A stretch of DNA of 21,660 nucleotides from Limnochordia bacterium (GTDB taxonomy: Bacteria; Bacillota; Limnochordia; DUMW01). The position numbers and the translations under genes are program-made. Each line of letters opens with the position of its first letter. The stretch's first letter is position 1. Shown in pieces: positions 1-7,538 of the stretch. Location of the stretch: contig JALNWK010000048.1 in assembly GCA_023230925.1 (NCBI GenBank), forward strand, positions 1-21,660. Direction: 5' to 3'. The notes under the pieces were generated by a model. The model was not told the DNA's origin and ran no database searches. It saw only the letters and a program-made list of their open reading frames with translations.

Positions 1-56
1 TTCTCGGTGTCATCTCTTTTTCCTTCCTCTATATGAAAAGAATGGTTATTCTTTCG

Positions 57-380
57 TCATTTACATATTCCTGATTTACTCCCCCCAATATCTAAATACG
101 CCCAACCCAAAGCCTTCTTACGCCGCAAACCTAGCAAACTCTGTGTTTCCTCAACGTCAGGCACATCTTTGACAACCAACATAATTCGATATTCATTCTA
201 TCCATTCGTATTAATTAAACCGCCAAAGCCAACCATGTCGTCCTCGTCCCTAACAAACTTGCGTTTGGTCATTGCTTCGGTATGCGCCAAAGACATCAGT
301 TGCCTTCTCTGTTTAACCATATTATGAACATGCTGTTTGCCATTCGAATAAACTACACTCAGTTTAACATGGCCCTGCCA
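57..380 (-). pseudogene. Possible decayed reading frame of unknown function
   Basis: Reading the minus strand from 380 down to a TGA at 57-59 gives about 107 codons interrupted once, by a TAG at 198-200. The translation is protein-like: a basic segment reading TKRKFVRDEDDMVGFGG, then after the stop YRIMLVVKDVPDVEET and LLGLRRKKALGWAYLDIGG. I do not recognise the family. The frame is closed upstream by a TGA at 381-383, with no ribosome binding site and no start at its head, so if it was once a gene only the C-terminal part survives. It lies next to a transposase remnant, which fits a stretch of decaying accessory DNA. It could also be a chance open frame. Confidence 0.27.
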
Positions 381-385
381 TCACG

Positions 386-640
386 TCAAGTTTTCCTGCT
401 CACTCTTGGTGTATGCACAAAAACCGAGGTCACAATTCTCTGATTATTTTTTGTACCACTTTTCCAATAATCACCAAACTTGTCGCTTTGCAGATAATCT
501 ACCAGATTCAGCATGGCAATCCGATCTGTGACCACCACATACCAGATACCAAGTCTTACGGTTTGTTCACAGCTGCTCTCTACTATCCCGCTGCCTAGAT
601 CCATACCATTACAGTTTCGGTGTGGATTCGCCTGGTTCAC
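386..640 (-). pseudogene. Degenerate transposase C-terminal fragment
   Basis: The frame contains GMDLGSGIVESSCEQTVR followed by a segment ending AMLNLVDYLQSDKFGDYW. This resembles the conserved C-terminal core of a group of DDE transposases (ISKra4-like is my best guess), where a GSGxxES motif is followed by a short basic stretch, a GxxW segment and a conserved S-D-x-F-x-x-Y/F-W. The basic stretch expected between the two motifs seems shortened. Upstream in the same frame, tandem stops at about 677-682 cut it off from any N-terminal catalytic part. There is no usable ribosome binding site before the GTG at 640. I recognise the motifs from memory, so the exact IS family is uncertain. Confidence 0.5.
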
Positions 641-937
641 CCCCGCTTGGCAACAAACCTGGCGGGGCTTTCTTCTTTACTATAGTGCGGCTGGTTCACC
701 TCCTACTTCCTGCCAATCCCAACCGCACCCACTAGCTTACTGTTCTTGCAAGTTCAACTCATTACCGAGAATATCACTGTAATCTTCAGTAAAATACCAT
801 ATACCTAATTCGTCTGGTTTTATAAATCACTATCACAAGTATTCCTTGACAAAGCACGTACTCAAATCACATACTGCACACCAGTCGTATACATGTTAAT
901 ATATTCCTCACTATTGGAGTGAAGAATCCTCCAAACA
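641..937. other. Intergenic stretch with no recognisable gene
   Basis: No convincing coding sequence, RNA gene or repeat array is visible on either strand. Short open frames here lack ribosome binding sites and family motifs. Together with the remnants at 57-640 it makes up about 0.9 kb of decayed sequence downstream of the cyclo-ligase gene. The only structure seen is the imperfect hairpin at 904-926, listed separately. Confidence 0.5.
904..926 (-). terminator. Imperfect hairpin downstream of the cyclo-ligase gene
   Basis: TTCCTCACT at 904-912 pairs with AGTGAAGAA at 918-926, giving five pairs, one mismatch and three pairs around a 5-nt loop. It lies about 12 nt beyond the stop codon of the last gene in the 7193-938 run, where a terminator is expected. 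On the minus strand no real U-tract follows (TATATTAAC), so efficiency is doubtful. Confidence 0.3.
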
Positions 938-1564
938 TTAGTTCAACTTCCGGTTCTCCTGGTTCTCAATCGATGAAGGTTCCCGATTACATTGGAAAAC
1001 ACCCTGCTCGGTGATCAGCCACTCCACAGATACATCATGATCATCCTGAGGCACCTCATCCATAATCTGACCTTCAAAACTGAGGGCCACGGTAGAGGCC
1101 CTCAGTTGGGGCTGACTTAAGAAACGATCGTAGTAGCCCGCCCCAAAACCAATTCTACCGCCCTTACGGTCAAAGGCCGCACCAGGAACAACGATCAGGT
1201 CTATTTCCTCCGGCAAGACAACGCGACGTAAATTCTCACGGGGTTCTAGCACATTAAAAACCCCCTCGACAAGTTCATCAAGACCAAAGATCTCACAGGG
1301 CATAAGGGCCTTTGCGCTCCGATCAGTTACAGGGACAATAATACGCTTCCCCATCCTTAGGCTCTGCTCAATCATTGGTTTCGTATCCACCTCACCGGCC
1401 AATGCCACATAAAACATCACGGCATTGGCCCTTTGATAGAGTGGAAATTCCCGCAGGTGCAACCAAATCCGTCGACTATTTCGTTGAGCCGTCATCTCGG
1501 GTAAGCTTTGACGAAACTCCAGCCCCGCTTGTCGCAGCTGAGTTTTTCGCTCATTCACTCCCAT
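938..1564 (-). CDS. 5-formyltetrahydrofolate cyclo-ligase
   Basis: ATP-dependent conversion of 5-formyltetrahydrofolate to 5,10-methenyltetrahydrofolate (EC 6.3.3.2), returning the stored folate to the one-carbon pool in the cytoplasm. From the ATG at 1564 the protein is 208 aa, about the usual family length of 180-210. It carries the family pattern: an N-terminal basic helix (residues 1-30), a VMFYVALAGEVDT strand, GKRIIVPV, a DLIVVPGAAFD segment and the signature GRIGFGAGYYDRFL. The reading frame extends to 1753, but that extra N-terminus merely shadows the upstream M16 gene, so I reject it. The start lies inside the end of the M16 gene (14-nt overlap), pointing to translational coupling. 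A GTG two codons later is an alternative start. The gene is often called fau, ygfA or yqgN in other bacteria. Confidence 0.92.
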   Translation of the reverse strand: MGVNERKTQLRQAGLEFRQSLPEMTAQRNSRRIWLHLREFPLYQRANAVMFYVALAGEVDTKPMIEQSLRMGKRIIVPVTDRSAKALMPCEIFGLDELVEGVFNVLEPRENLRRVVLPEEIDLIVVPGAAFDRKGGRIGFGAGYYDRFLSQPQLRASTVALSFEGQIMDEVPQDDHDVSVEWLITEQGVFQCNREPSSIENQENRKLN

Positions 1565-2849
1565 GGGGATACACCACCGACACTGCGACCTGCTTTTCAT
1601 CAGCAAACTCTGTAAGTAATCCCCTGACCTGTTCCAGTGTAAGGTTTTCCATAACTGGTAGGTAATCAAGGAGCCAGATACCATTAAATTGGGCGTAGAT
1701 GAAGTTGTTGGCGACGGACTCAATGGAATTAAAGGAACCCACAAACTGACCAATGGCGCTTCGCTTCACCCGTTCAAAATCATCTTCATTTATCCCTGCG
1801 CTATGAAACTCTCTCAGGCCTGCGAGAAGCTCCTGATGCAGTCTTTCTGGGTCCGGGGTGTTACCTCCAATCATGATATGTCCATAGCTCGGCGAAACCA
1901 TATACGAAGTGGAGAAACTATCGTCAATTAAGCCCGCATCATAAAGCTTGTTATATAACACCGAACTCCTACCCAAAGCAACTCCAAGCAGTAAACTTAC
2001 CCCAAGCTCCCGCTCCATAAGTGCTCTACCCCTCAAACCAACAACAGGGTCCTTATAACCAAGCAGATATCTGGGCCGTGATACATCTAGCTCATTCTTG
2101 ACATACTTTGTGCGTAACGAAGCATCCTCTTCCGGATAGACTCGTTTAATGGGGGGCTGCTCATCAAGAGCCAATCGTTCCAGGTTACGATATACCTGGT
2201 CAAAGACCGCTTCAGGATCAAAGTTGCCAACGGCAAACAGAATCATGTTGCTAGGATGATAGAAAGTCCTGTAACAATTGTACAATAGCTCCTTCGTGAT
2301 CTTTTGTACACTTTCCACAGTCCCACCAATATCTTTGCGAACAGGATTACTATGATATAGTGACTCTAATAGACTTTGGTAGAGCACCCGGTTGGGATTG
2401 TCTAGGTACATCCTCAGTTCCTGCTCAATAATCCCCTTTTCCTTCTCCACAGTCTCATCGGTAAAATAGGGGGTTTGCACAAAATCTAATAAAAGCTCCA
2501 AGTTGTCCTCAAAATTGTCGGTACAGCCAAAAAGATAGGCTGTCATTTCATAGCTGGTAAAGGCGTTGGCTGATGCACCCAACTGGGCAAACTTGTCAAA
2601 GACAGCGCCCCATTCTTTTTCAAACATCTTATGCTCCAAAAAATGGGCAATACCATCCGGGACCTCCAAGGGCTCTTTCTCCCCGGGCACAACGAATTTG
2701 CTATCCATGGAGCCATACTGGGTTGCATATACCGCATAAAACGCGTTATATTTCTTCGGCATAAGGTAAACCCGCAATCCCCCCGGCGCCTTTTGGTAGT
2801 AGATCGTTTCTTGAAGTAGGGAACTGGTAAACTCCTGAAGTCTCATCAT
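1551..2849 (-). CDS. ymfH: M16-family zinc metallopeptidase, catalytic YmfH-type subunit
   Basis: Predicted zinc-dependent peptidase of the pitrilysin/insulinase (M16B) superfamily, similar to B. subtilis YmfH. The inverted zinc site is intact: HFLEH at residues 69-73 and a downstream glutamate in IIEQEL near 142-144. Length is 432 aa, as expected for one M16 half-repeat pair. I place the start at ATG 2849 (ATGATG) because AGGAG lies about 8 nt upstream, and the upstream gene's TGA ends at 2851, one base away; the frame extends to 2912 but those codons overlap the previous gene. It follows directly a partner lacking the zinc motif, the same active/inactive pairing seen in two-subunit M16B enzymes. 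Substrate is unknown. In Bacillus the ymfF/ymfH pair sits with genes linked to EF-P modification, but no EF-P gene is visible here. Confidence 0.9.
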   Translation of the reverse strand: MMRLQEFTSSLLQETIYYQKAPGGLRVYLMPKKYNAFYAVYATQYGSMDSKFVVPGEKEPLEVPDGIAHFLEHKMFEKEWGAVFDKFAQLGASANAFTSYEMTAYLFGCTDNFEDNLELLLDFVQTPYFTDETVEKEKGIIEQELRMYLDNPNRVLYQSLLESLYHSNPVRKDIGGTVESVQKITKELLYNCYRTFYHPSNMILFAVGNFDPEAVFDQVYRNLERLALDEQPPIKRVYPEEDASLRTKYVKNELDVSRPRYLLGYKDPVVGLRGRALMERELGVSLLLGVALGRSSVLYNKLYDAGLIDDSFSTSYMVSPSYGHIMIGGNTPDPERLHQELLAGLREFHSAGINEDDFERVKRSAIGQFVGSFNSIESVANNFIYAQFNGIWLLDYLPVMENLTLEQVRGLLTEFADEKQVAVSVVYPHGSE

Positions 2850-2850
2850 C

Positions 2851-4137
2851 TCACGCTCCTGCCTGCACGTTTTTGAGCAGATACACTGTACTAAGCTCAA
2901 CCCCTTGGGCAAACTCCACGATATCCTCTAGCTGGACCTGTTGAATCATTTCCCGCTGTTCTGTCAAAGGCCTGACTCTCCCACTAACAACCCCGCGCAA
3001 TTGGTTGCTGATTAAGGACCCGGCACTATCCTCCTGGGCTAACAACCCATTGAGCAATCCCCGCCGGGTATCCTCAAACTCCCTCTCGGTGATCCGGCCC
3101 GCCTTCATATCCTCCACCTGGTTGCTAATGATCTCCCTTGTCTTTTCGTAGTTGTTCCCATCAATACCTGCAATAGCTAGGGCAATTCCCTTAGCTGCAT
3201 CTAATTGCGAGAAGGCAAAGTACGCAAGGCTTTCCCGCTCACGAACATTCATGAAGAGTTTCGAATGGGGGAAGTGACCTAACACCCCGTTCCAAAAGAG
3301 CATGGCCGGGTAATCACTGTGGGCATAGGTAACCCCATTAGTCAATCGATAGCCCATTACTAGAAGGCTTTGGTTAACATCCTTCTCCTCGATCACTTCT
3401 TTTATCTTATCCGGTTGGGTCTTGATAAACGTCTGTTTTAGAGCATATCCCCCCGACCGGGTAAAGCCAAAAACCTCTTCGGCTGTAGTATAAACCTCAT
3501 CGGGTTCTACCGAACCTACTACGTAAATATCCATAGGACACTGATCGATCAGTTCCCGATAAAAACCATACAAAGCCTTGGGATCTTGATTTGAGAGTTC
3601 CGCCTCATTACCGTACTTATTCCGGGCAAAGGGTTCTCCTTTGCACATCTCCTCGATACAGCGGAACGTGGCATATCGACGTTTGTCATTGATCAACCCA
3701 CGGATCTTCTCTCGAAGATTATTAGCCTCAGTCTGTACATAGCTGGGTTTAAAACCATCATGCACAACCAAAGGATCACAGATCACTTCCCGTAGCAATC
3801 CAAGACCTTCCCCGAGCAAATCAATCTGAGCACTAATGTAGCGATCATTTAGTACGCTTAGGGTGAACTGCACCAATTGCTGTTCCCCAATCTTGAGGAC
3901 ATCGCCATTGAGGTAAGCTCCGTAGAGCTGTTCGCAAAACCTCGCTAGCGCTAGATTATCCGGGTGGGTCTTTGTGCCTCTCTTCAATACAAAGGGCACC
4001 AACCCAGTTTTTGTTGTCTCTTCATCGAGATTCGTTGAGAAGACCACGCGGATTAACGTGGTCTTAAACTTATCTGTGGGATAGACATAAAGACCTGTAC
4101 CATTACCCAATTGAAACTCATGAAAGCCCCCATCCAT
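2851..4137 (-). CDS. ymfF: M16-family peptidase-like protein, non-catalytic YmfF-type subunit
   Basis: Member of the M16 peptidase superfamily, 428 aa, most like YmfF. The N-terminal domain has the family layout (GTGLYVYPTDKFKTTLIRV, then TGLVPFVLKRGT), but HxxEH is absent at the position where the zinc helix should be, so it is predicted to be catalytically inactive. Its C-terminal half carries the substrate-binding-like M16_C region (NVRERESLAYFAFS near 310-325). The likely role is to form the closed chamber with the adjacent catalytic subunit, as the alpha/beta subunits of mitochondrial processing peptidase do. The start is ATG 4137, with GAGGAGG 8 nt upstream at 4146-4152; a longer frame to 4167 would place that site inside the coding sequence. 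The gene is separated by one base from the next. Confidence 0.88.
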   Translation of the reverse strand: MDGGFHEFQLGNGTGLYVYPTDKFKTTLIRVVFSTNLDEETTKTGLVPFVLKRGTKTHPDNLALARFCEQLYGAYLNGDVLKIGEQQLVQFTLSVLNDRYISAQIDLLGEGLGLLREVICDPLVVHDGFKPSYVQTEANNLREKIRGLINDKRRYATFRCIEEMCKGEPFARNKYGNEAELSNQDPKALYGFYRELIDQCPMDIYVVGSVEPDEVYTTAEEVFGFTRSGGYALKQTFIKTQPDKIKEVIEEKDVNQSLLVMGYRLTNGVTYAHSDYPAMLFWNGVLGHFPHSKLFMNVRERESLAYFAFSQLDAAKGIALAIAGIDGNNYEKTREIISNQVEDMKAGRITEREFEDTRRGLLNGLLAQEDSAGSLISNQLRGVVSGRVRPLTEQREMIQQVQLEDIVEFAQGVELSTVYLLKNVQAGA

Positions 4138-4251
4138 GAAAAAGACCTCCTCATCAATAAACTGCATATATTAGCCTAACCAAAACACATGAATATGATA
4201 GCCTAACACACTATTGGTATTTTCCCTCTTAATGTAAAGTAGCGTTGCTCT
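4138..4251 (-). promoter_or_regulatory. Helicase-to-ymfF gap with a direct repeat
   Basis: This 114-nt gap is the largest inside the 7193-938 run and may hold its own promoter. An 8-nt direct repeat TTAGGCTA (minus strand) occurs at 4199-4206 and 4172-4179, 27 nt apart start to start, each followed by AT-rich sequence. No convincing sigma-A -35/-10 pair was found, and no terminator follows the helicase. Function is unknown. Confidence 0.25.
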
Positions 4252-6522
4252 TCATAGCACGATAGACACTTCATCCCGATCCATGCGTTCAATGGCATCG
4301 CGAATCTTCCCAGCCAATATGGGATCATCATCCCCAATAGCACCGCGAATCTGACGCAGCAAATCAATAGCTCGGCGCAGGTTGTACACAATATCCCCCT
4401 CATCAAGGTCCGAGTGACTAGTTATTTGAGAGAAATCCGCCCCCTTGCTCCACTGATAGGCCAAATGTACCATGTTTTCATGGAACCGAACACTGGAGGT
4501 CCCAACCAGATATTGCTCCATCCGCTCCAGTTTCTTATAAGCCTTGAATACTGGGCGCAGGTTCACTACGTTCTGTCTAGTGCTAATTTCACCTTTTCTA
4601 GGCTCGTAGCCAATGGCCACCGCCAGTCCATTTAGTTGATGCACATCCAGTTGATGTAGGAAACCGTCAAAGTATACTTCTGTAACTAGAATCTCTTGAC
4701 CATGGATTTGCGCCGCAAACTCACCCCGAGCTGTGAGGGCATCATCACGAATGAAATCCAAGGCGGACAGCAAATCCCTTTTAGACTCAAATTCGGCTAT
4801 GTACGCGTTTTTCGGTGCTAGTTGAGACAGTAGCCGACTGGTCCTCCGCAGTTCGTTTTGCACCTGCTTGTGTCTTCTTTGCATCTTGCGACATCGCCTA
4901 ATCTGTTCCTTACTGCATCCTTCAACATCGGAAGCTAACTGTTTTTCCAAAGCCCTAAGCTGGGGCAGCAGTTTCTTCCTCTGACTGCGGTAATTCACTG
5001 CTTTGACCGCTTCATCTACCCGCCGCCGTAGTTTAGCAAGCTGTTTCTCCTGGGCTTCCCGTCGGAGGGGGCAGCTGCCCTTTGACCACTGTGTACAGTT
5101 CTCCTCAATGGAGCTCAACTCATCTCGTAGTTGCTGCTTGGTCGCAGTAAGGTCCAGATATTGTTTGTGTCTTTGCCAACTGGCAAAGTTCTTATCAAGG
5201 ATACTTTTGATCTCGGGCGAATCATAGTTACGCACAAGATTTAGCACTGTATTGTATGACAGGCTAAACTGACTAACCAATGGCTCAATTTGATCCTCTT
5301 TACGAGTGGGAATCCTCTTTTCGGCAAAGTCCATCAGCTCCACGATAGCAAAAACGTAGCCGTGGGTGTCAATACCCCGTCTTCCGGCTCTCCCGGCCAT
5401 TTGGAAATACTCTCTGTTCTTTAGCGCACGAAATTCAATGCCATCCCACTTACTGAGGGAGCTGAAGCAGACCGTTTTACAGGGAAAGTTCAAACCAACA
5501 GCAAAGGTCTCCGTACAATACAATACCTTAATTAATCGTTGTTCGAACAAGTCCTCTACCAGTTCCTTCATCATCGGCAACATTCCGGCATGATGGTATG
5601 CAATACCCGCAAGTAGAAACTCCTGAAGTTCCGGCAACCTGCTTGATTCTGTCTTCCCGTATTTTTCCTGATGTTTCTGGATAAACTCACCTACCTGGCT
5701 TTTCTCTGCCTTACTCAGGTAGTCTTTAACCCGAAAAAGGGCCCGGGCATTGTCTTGACATTGCTTACGACTAAACGTAAAAAAGAGGCATGGCAGGTAC
5801 TCTTGATCCACCACATCCAATAGCTTCAGGTGACCGAATCGGTCCGGTCTGGGAAAGAAACCTTTACCCCGATTCTTGGTCCGTTTTACCTGATTGGCCA
5901 GTCGTTTCTCCGTTGTAATGCCCTGTTCAGGTTCGAATAGGTAATGCTCCAAGGGAACAGTTCGCTCAAAATGCTTGATTACCGCTACCTTCTGCTGCTG
6001 TACCCCTTCGATCCAAGCGGCCAATTCGTCCACATTGGGAATGGTCGCCGAAAGGCCCAGGAACCGCATATCCTTTGGCATGAAAATGAGGCTTTCCTCC
6101 CAGACCGAGCCCCGTTCAGGATCGTCAATATAGTGGATCTCATCGAAGATAACGTAAGCCACATCGGCTACGCGTGCAGGGGATAGATGCAACAGATTTC
6201 GGAAAATCTCAGTAGTCATTACCAGCACGGGGGCATCGGGATTGATCACCACATCACCAGTGAGAATACCAACGGCTTCCTCCCCCATCAGTTCCTTAAA
6301 CTGCTTGTATTTCTGATTACTTAAAGCCTTAATCGGCGCCGTATAGATTACCCGTCGATGCTCTTGATACATCGTTTCAATTAGATAATCGGCCACCAAG
6401 GTCTTGCCCACCCCCGTAGGGGCTGATACCAATAACGAATGGCCTTGCAGGATCATGGAAATAGCTTCCCGCTGAAAGGGATCAAGGACTAGCCCGCGAT
6501 ATACCTTATCTACAAATTCCAA
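4252..6522 (-). CDS. Ski2/Mtr4-like DExH RNA helicase with DSHCT domain
   Basis: ATP-dependent superfamily 2 helicase of the Ski2/Mtr4 group, related to actinobacterial HelY, probably acting on structured RNA in the cytoplasm. In the 756-aa protein, motif I is APTGVGKT (34-41), motif Ia TAPIKALSNQKY (61-72), motif II DEIH (127-130), motif III SAT (158-160) and motif VI QMAGRAGRRGID (374-385). Residues about 450-570 form a lysine/arginine-rich coiled-coil insert with four cysteines (476, 484, 536, 544). The end (about 590-756) matches the DSHCT domain (FDGFLHQ, YQWSKGADF, DEGDIVYNLRRAIDLLRQI, MDRDEV). The start is TTG 6522 with GGAGGAG 10 nt upstream; no better in-frame start was seen. It lies 29 nt after the YigZ-family gene. 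The family is common in actinobacteria and cyanobacteria and, to my knowledge, patchier in Bacillota. Confidence 0.9.
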   Translation of the reverse strand: MEFVDKVYRGLVLDPFQREAISMILQGHSLLVSAPTGVGKTLVADYLIETMYQEHRRVIYTAPIKALSNQKYKQFKELMGEEAVGILTGDVVINPDAPVLVMTTEIFRNLLHLSPARVADVAYVIFDEIHYIDDPERGSVWEESLIFMPKDMRFLGLSATIPNVDELAAWIEGVQQQKVAVIKHFERTVPLEHYLFEPEQGITTEKRLANQVKRTKNRGKGFFPRPDRFGHLKLLDVVDQEYLPCLFFTFSRKQCQDNARALFRVKDYLSKAEKSQVGEFIQKHQEKYGKTESSRLPELQEFLLAGIAYHHAGMLPMMKELVEDLFEQRLIKVLYCTETFAVGLNFPCKTVCFSSLSKWDGIEFRALKNREYFQMAGRAGRRGIDTHGYVFAIVELMDFAEKRIPTRKEDQIEPLVSQFSLSYNTVLNLVRNYDSPEIKSILDKNFASWQRHKQYLDLTATKQQLRDELSSIEENCTQWSKGSCPLRREAQEKQLAKLRRRVDEAVKAVNYRSQRKKLLPQLRALEKQLASDVEGCSKEQIRRCRKMQRRHKQVQNELRRTSRLLSQLAPKNAYIAEFESKRDLLSALDFIRDDALTARGEFAAQIHGQEILVTEVYFDGFLHQLDVHQLNGLAVAIGYEPRKGEISTRQNVVNLRPVFKAYKKLERMEQYLVGTSSVRFHENMVHLAYQWSKGADFSQITSHSDLDEGDIVYNLRRAIDLLRQIRGAIGDDDPILAGKIRDAIERMDRDEVSIVL

Positions 6523-6551
6523 AAGGTCACTTCTCCTCCCATCCTTTGCCG

Positions 6552-7193
6552 TTATTCCCGAGGTTTTAGCTCATCACTGAAGACATAGGTCTCACCATCT
6601 AAGGTCAATTGAATCTCACCGTTGGTGATATCCATGAGCTTTTGATGCACCTGGGACCAGTAGTCCTTTGACACGGCAAGCTGCACCCGAACCTGTGCAG
6701 CATAGTCGACATCAATTATCTTAACCGGATACTCTGTAAGTACATTCTGGATCTTGCCCCAATAGGAATAGTCTATAACTCCTGAATATACTTGGCAGGG
6801 AATCTTCCAATCCATCCCCGCTTGTTTTATTCCTTCATAGGCAGCCTGTCGGTAAGCTCTCACTAACCCGCCGGCTCCAAGCAGCGTCCCGCCAAAGTAA
6901 CGGGTTACCACCACTACAAGGTCAGTAAGGTCCCATTCGGTAATCAGCTCCATGATGGGACGGCCAGCAGTACCCGATGGCTCTCCATCGTCACTGAATC
7001 GCTGGATTTGCTGCGGTGATGAAACCAGATAAGCATAGACATGATGGGTAGCAGTTGGATGCTGTCTCCGGATTTCCTCAATGAAAGCAAGGGCTTCTTC
7101 TTCGGTACATGCGGGCAGTACTTGCGCGATGAACCGAGATTTTTTTACAACGATCTCAACTTGGCCAGCGTCTTTTACAGTGCGTTGTGCCAC
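6552..7193 (-). CDS. YigZ/IMPACT (UPF0029) family protein
   Basis: Conserved protein of the YigZ/IMPACT family, related to YvyE of Bacillus; bacterial members are thought to bind nucleic acid or ribosomes, but the biochemical role is not settled. The signature is complete: KKSRFIAQ, HHVYAYLV, FSDDGEPSGTAGRPI and VVVTRYFGGTLLGAGGLVRAY, followed by a C-terminal ferredoxin-like domain. I choose GTG 7193 (213 aa) because GAGAGGG lies 8 nt upstream (7202-7208) and the resulting N-terminus is the usual length before KKSRFIA. An in-frame GTG at 7220 would add nine residues, but its only purine-rich sequence abuts the start. It is followed closely by the helicase gene, and the two are probably co-transcribed. 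Confidence 0.9.
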   Translation of the reverse strand: MAQRTVKDAGQVEIVVKKSRFIAQVLPACTEEEALAFIEEIRRQHPTATHHVYAYLVSSPQQIQRFSDDGEPSGTAGRPIMELITEWDLTDLVVVVTRYFGGTLLGAGGLVRAYRQAAYEGIKQAGMDWKIPCQVYSGVIDYSYWGKIQNVLTEYPVKIIDVDYAAQVRVQLAVSKDYWSQVHQKLMDITNGEIQLTLDGETYVFSDELKPRE

Positions 7194-7294
7194 AATTCCA
7201 ACCCTCTCAAAGATCTTCACCTTTGATAATGTTATTCATTGGGAATTGCTTTTCCTGCTCCAGTAGGGAAATCCGCACACAACCGGAACAACAC

Positions 7295-7522
7295 CTAGGG
7301 CTGTAAACCAAGGAAACTGTTGATCTTTTCGGATAAACTAAGCCACAGGAGAAAAAGGCGGGGGAATCCCCCAAAAACAACTCGTATGAGGCTAACGGAT
7401 AGCCCCACAGTCAACAATCCAATCATCACGCCCAGCTCTTTCCAACACTGATTCTTAATGAGGCCCTTCGCCTCGTAAGCACCAATCCCGAAAAACGCTA
7501 AGATAATTAGGACAACCTGCAC
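7295..7522 (-). CDS. Small two-helix membrane protein of the ger operon
   Basis: A 75-aa protein with two predicted membrane segments (about residues 2-16 and 31-50) and an amphipathic C-terminal stretch. The start is GTG 7522 with AAGGAGA about 6 nt upstream, a convincing site for so short a gene, and it begins 16 nt after the stop of gerC. Small two-transmembrane proteins (sometimes called D subunits) are encoded in some tetracistronic Bacillus ger operons and modulate germinant-receptor function. By position, size and topology this is a plausible counterpart, though I cannot show sequence similarity. It would act in the inner membrane of the spore. Confidence 0.7.
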   Translation of the reverse strand: MQVVLIILAFFGIGAYEAKGLIKNQCWKELGVMIGLLTVGLSVSLIRVVFGGFPRLFLLWLSLSEKINSFLGLQP

Positions 7523-7538
7523 GGGTATTCTCCTTCAT

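Noticed and set aside
7225..7260. AGGAAAA...GAAT upstream of the YigZ-family gene, resembling a sigma-H promoter
   Set aside because: The AGGA-to-GAAT distance is 15 nt rather than 17-18, so the match is off by two bases.
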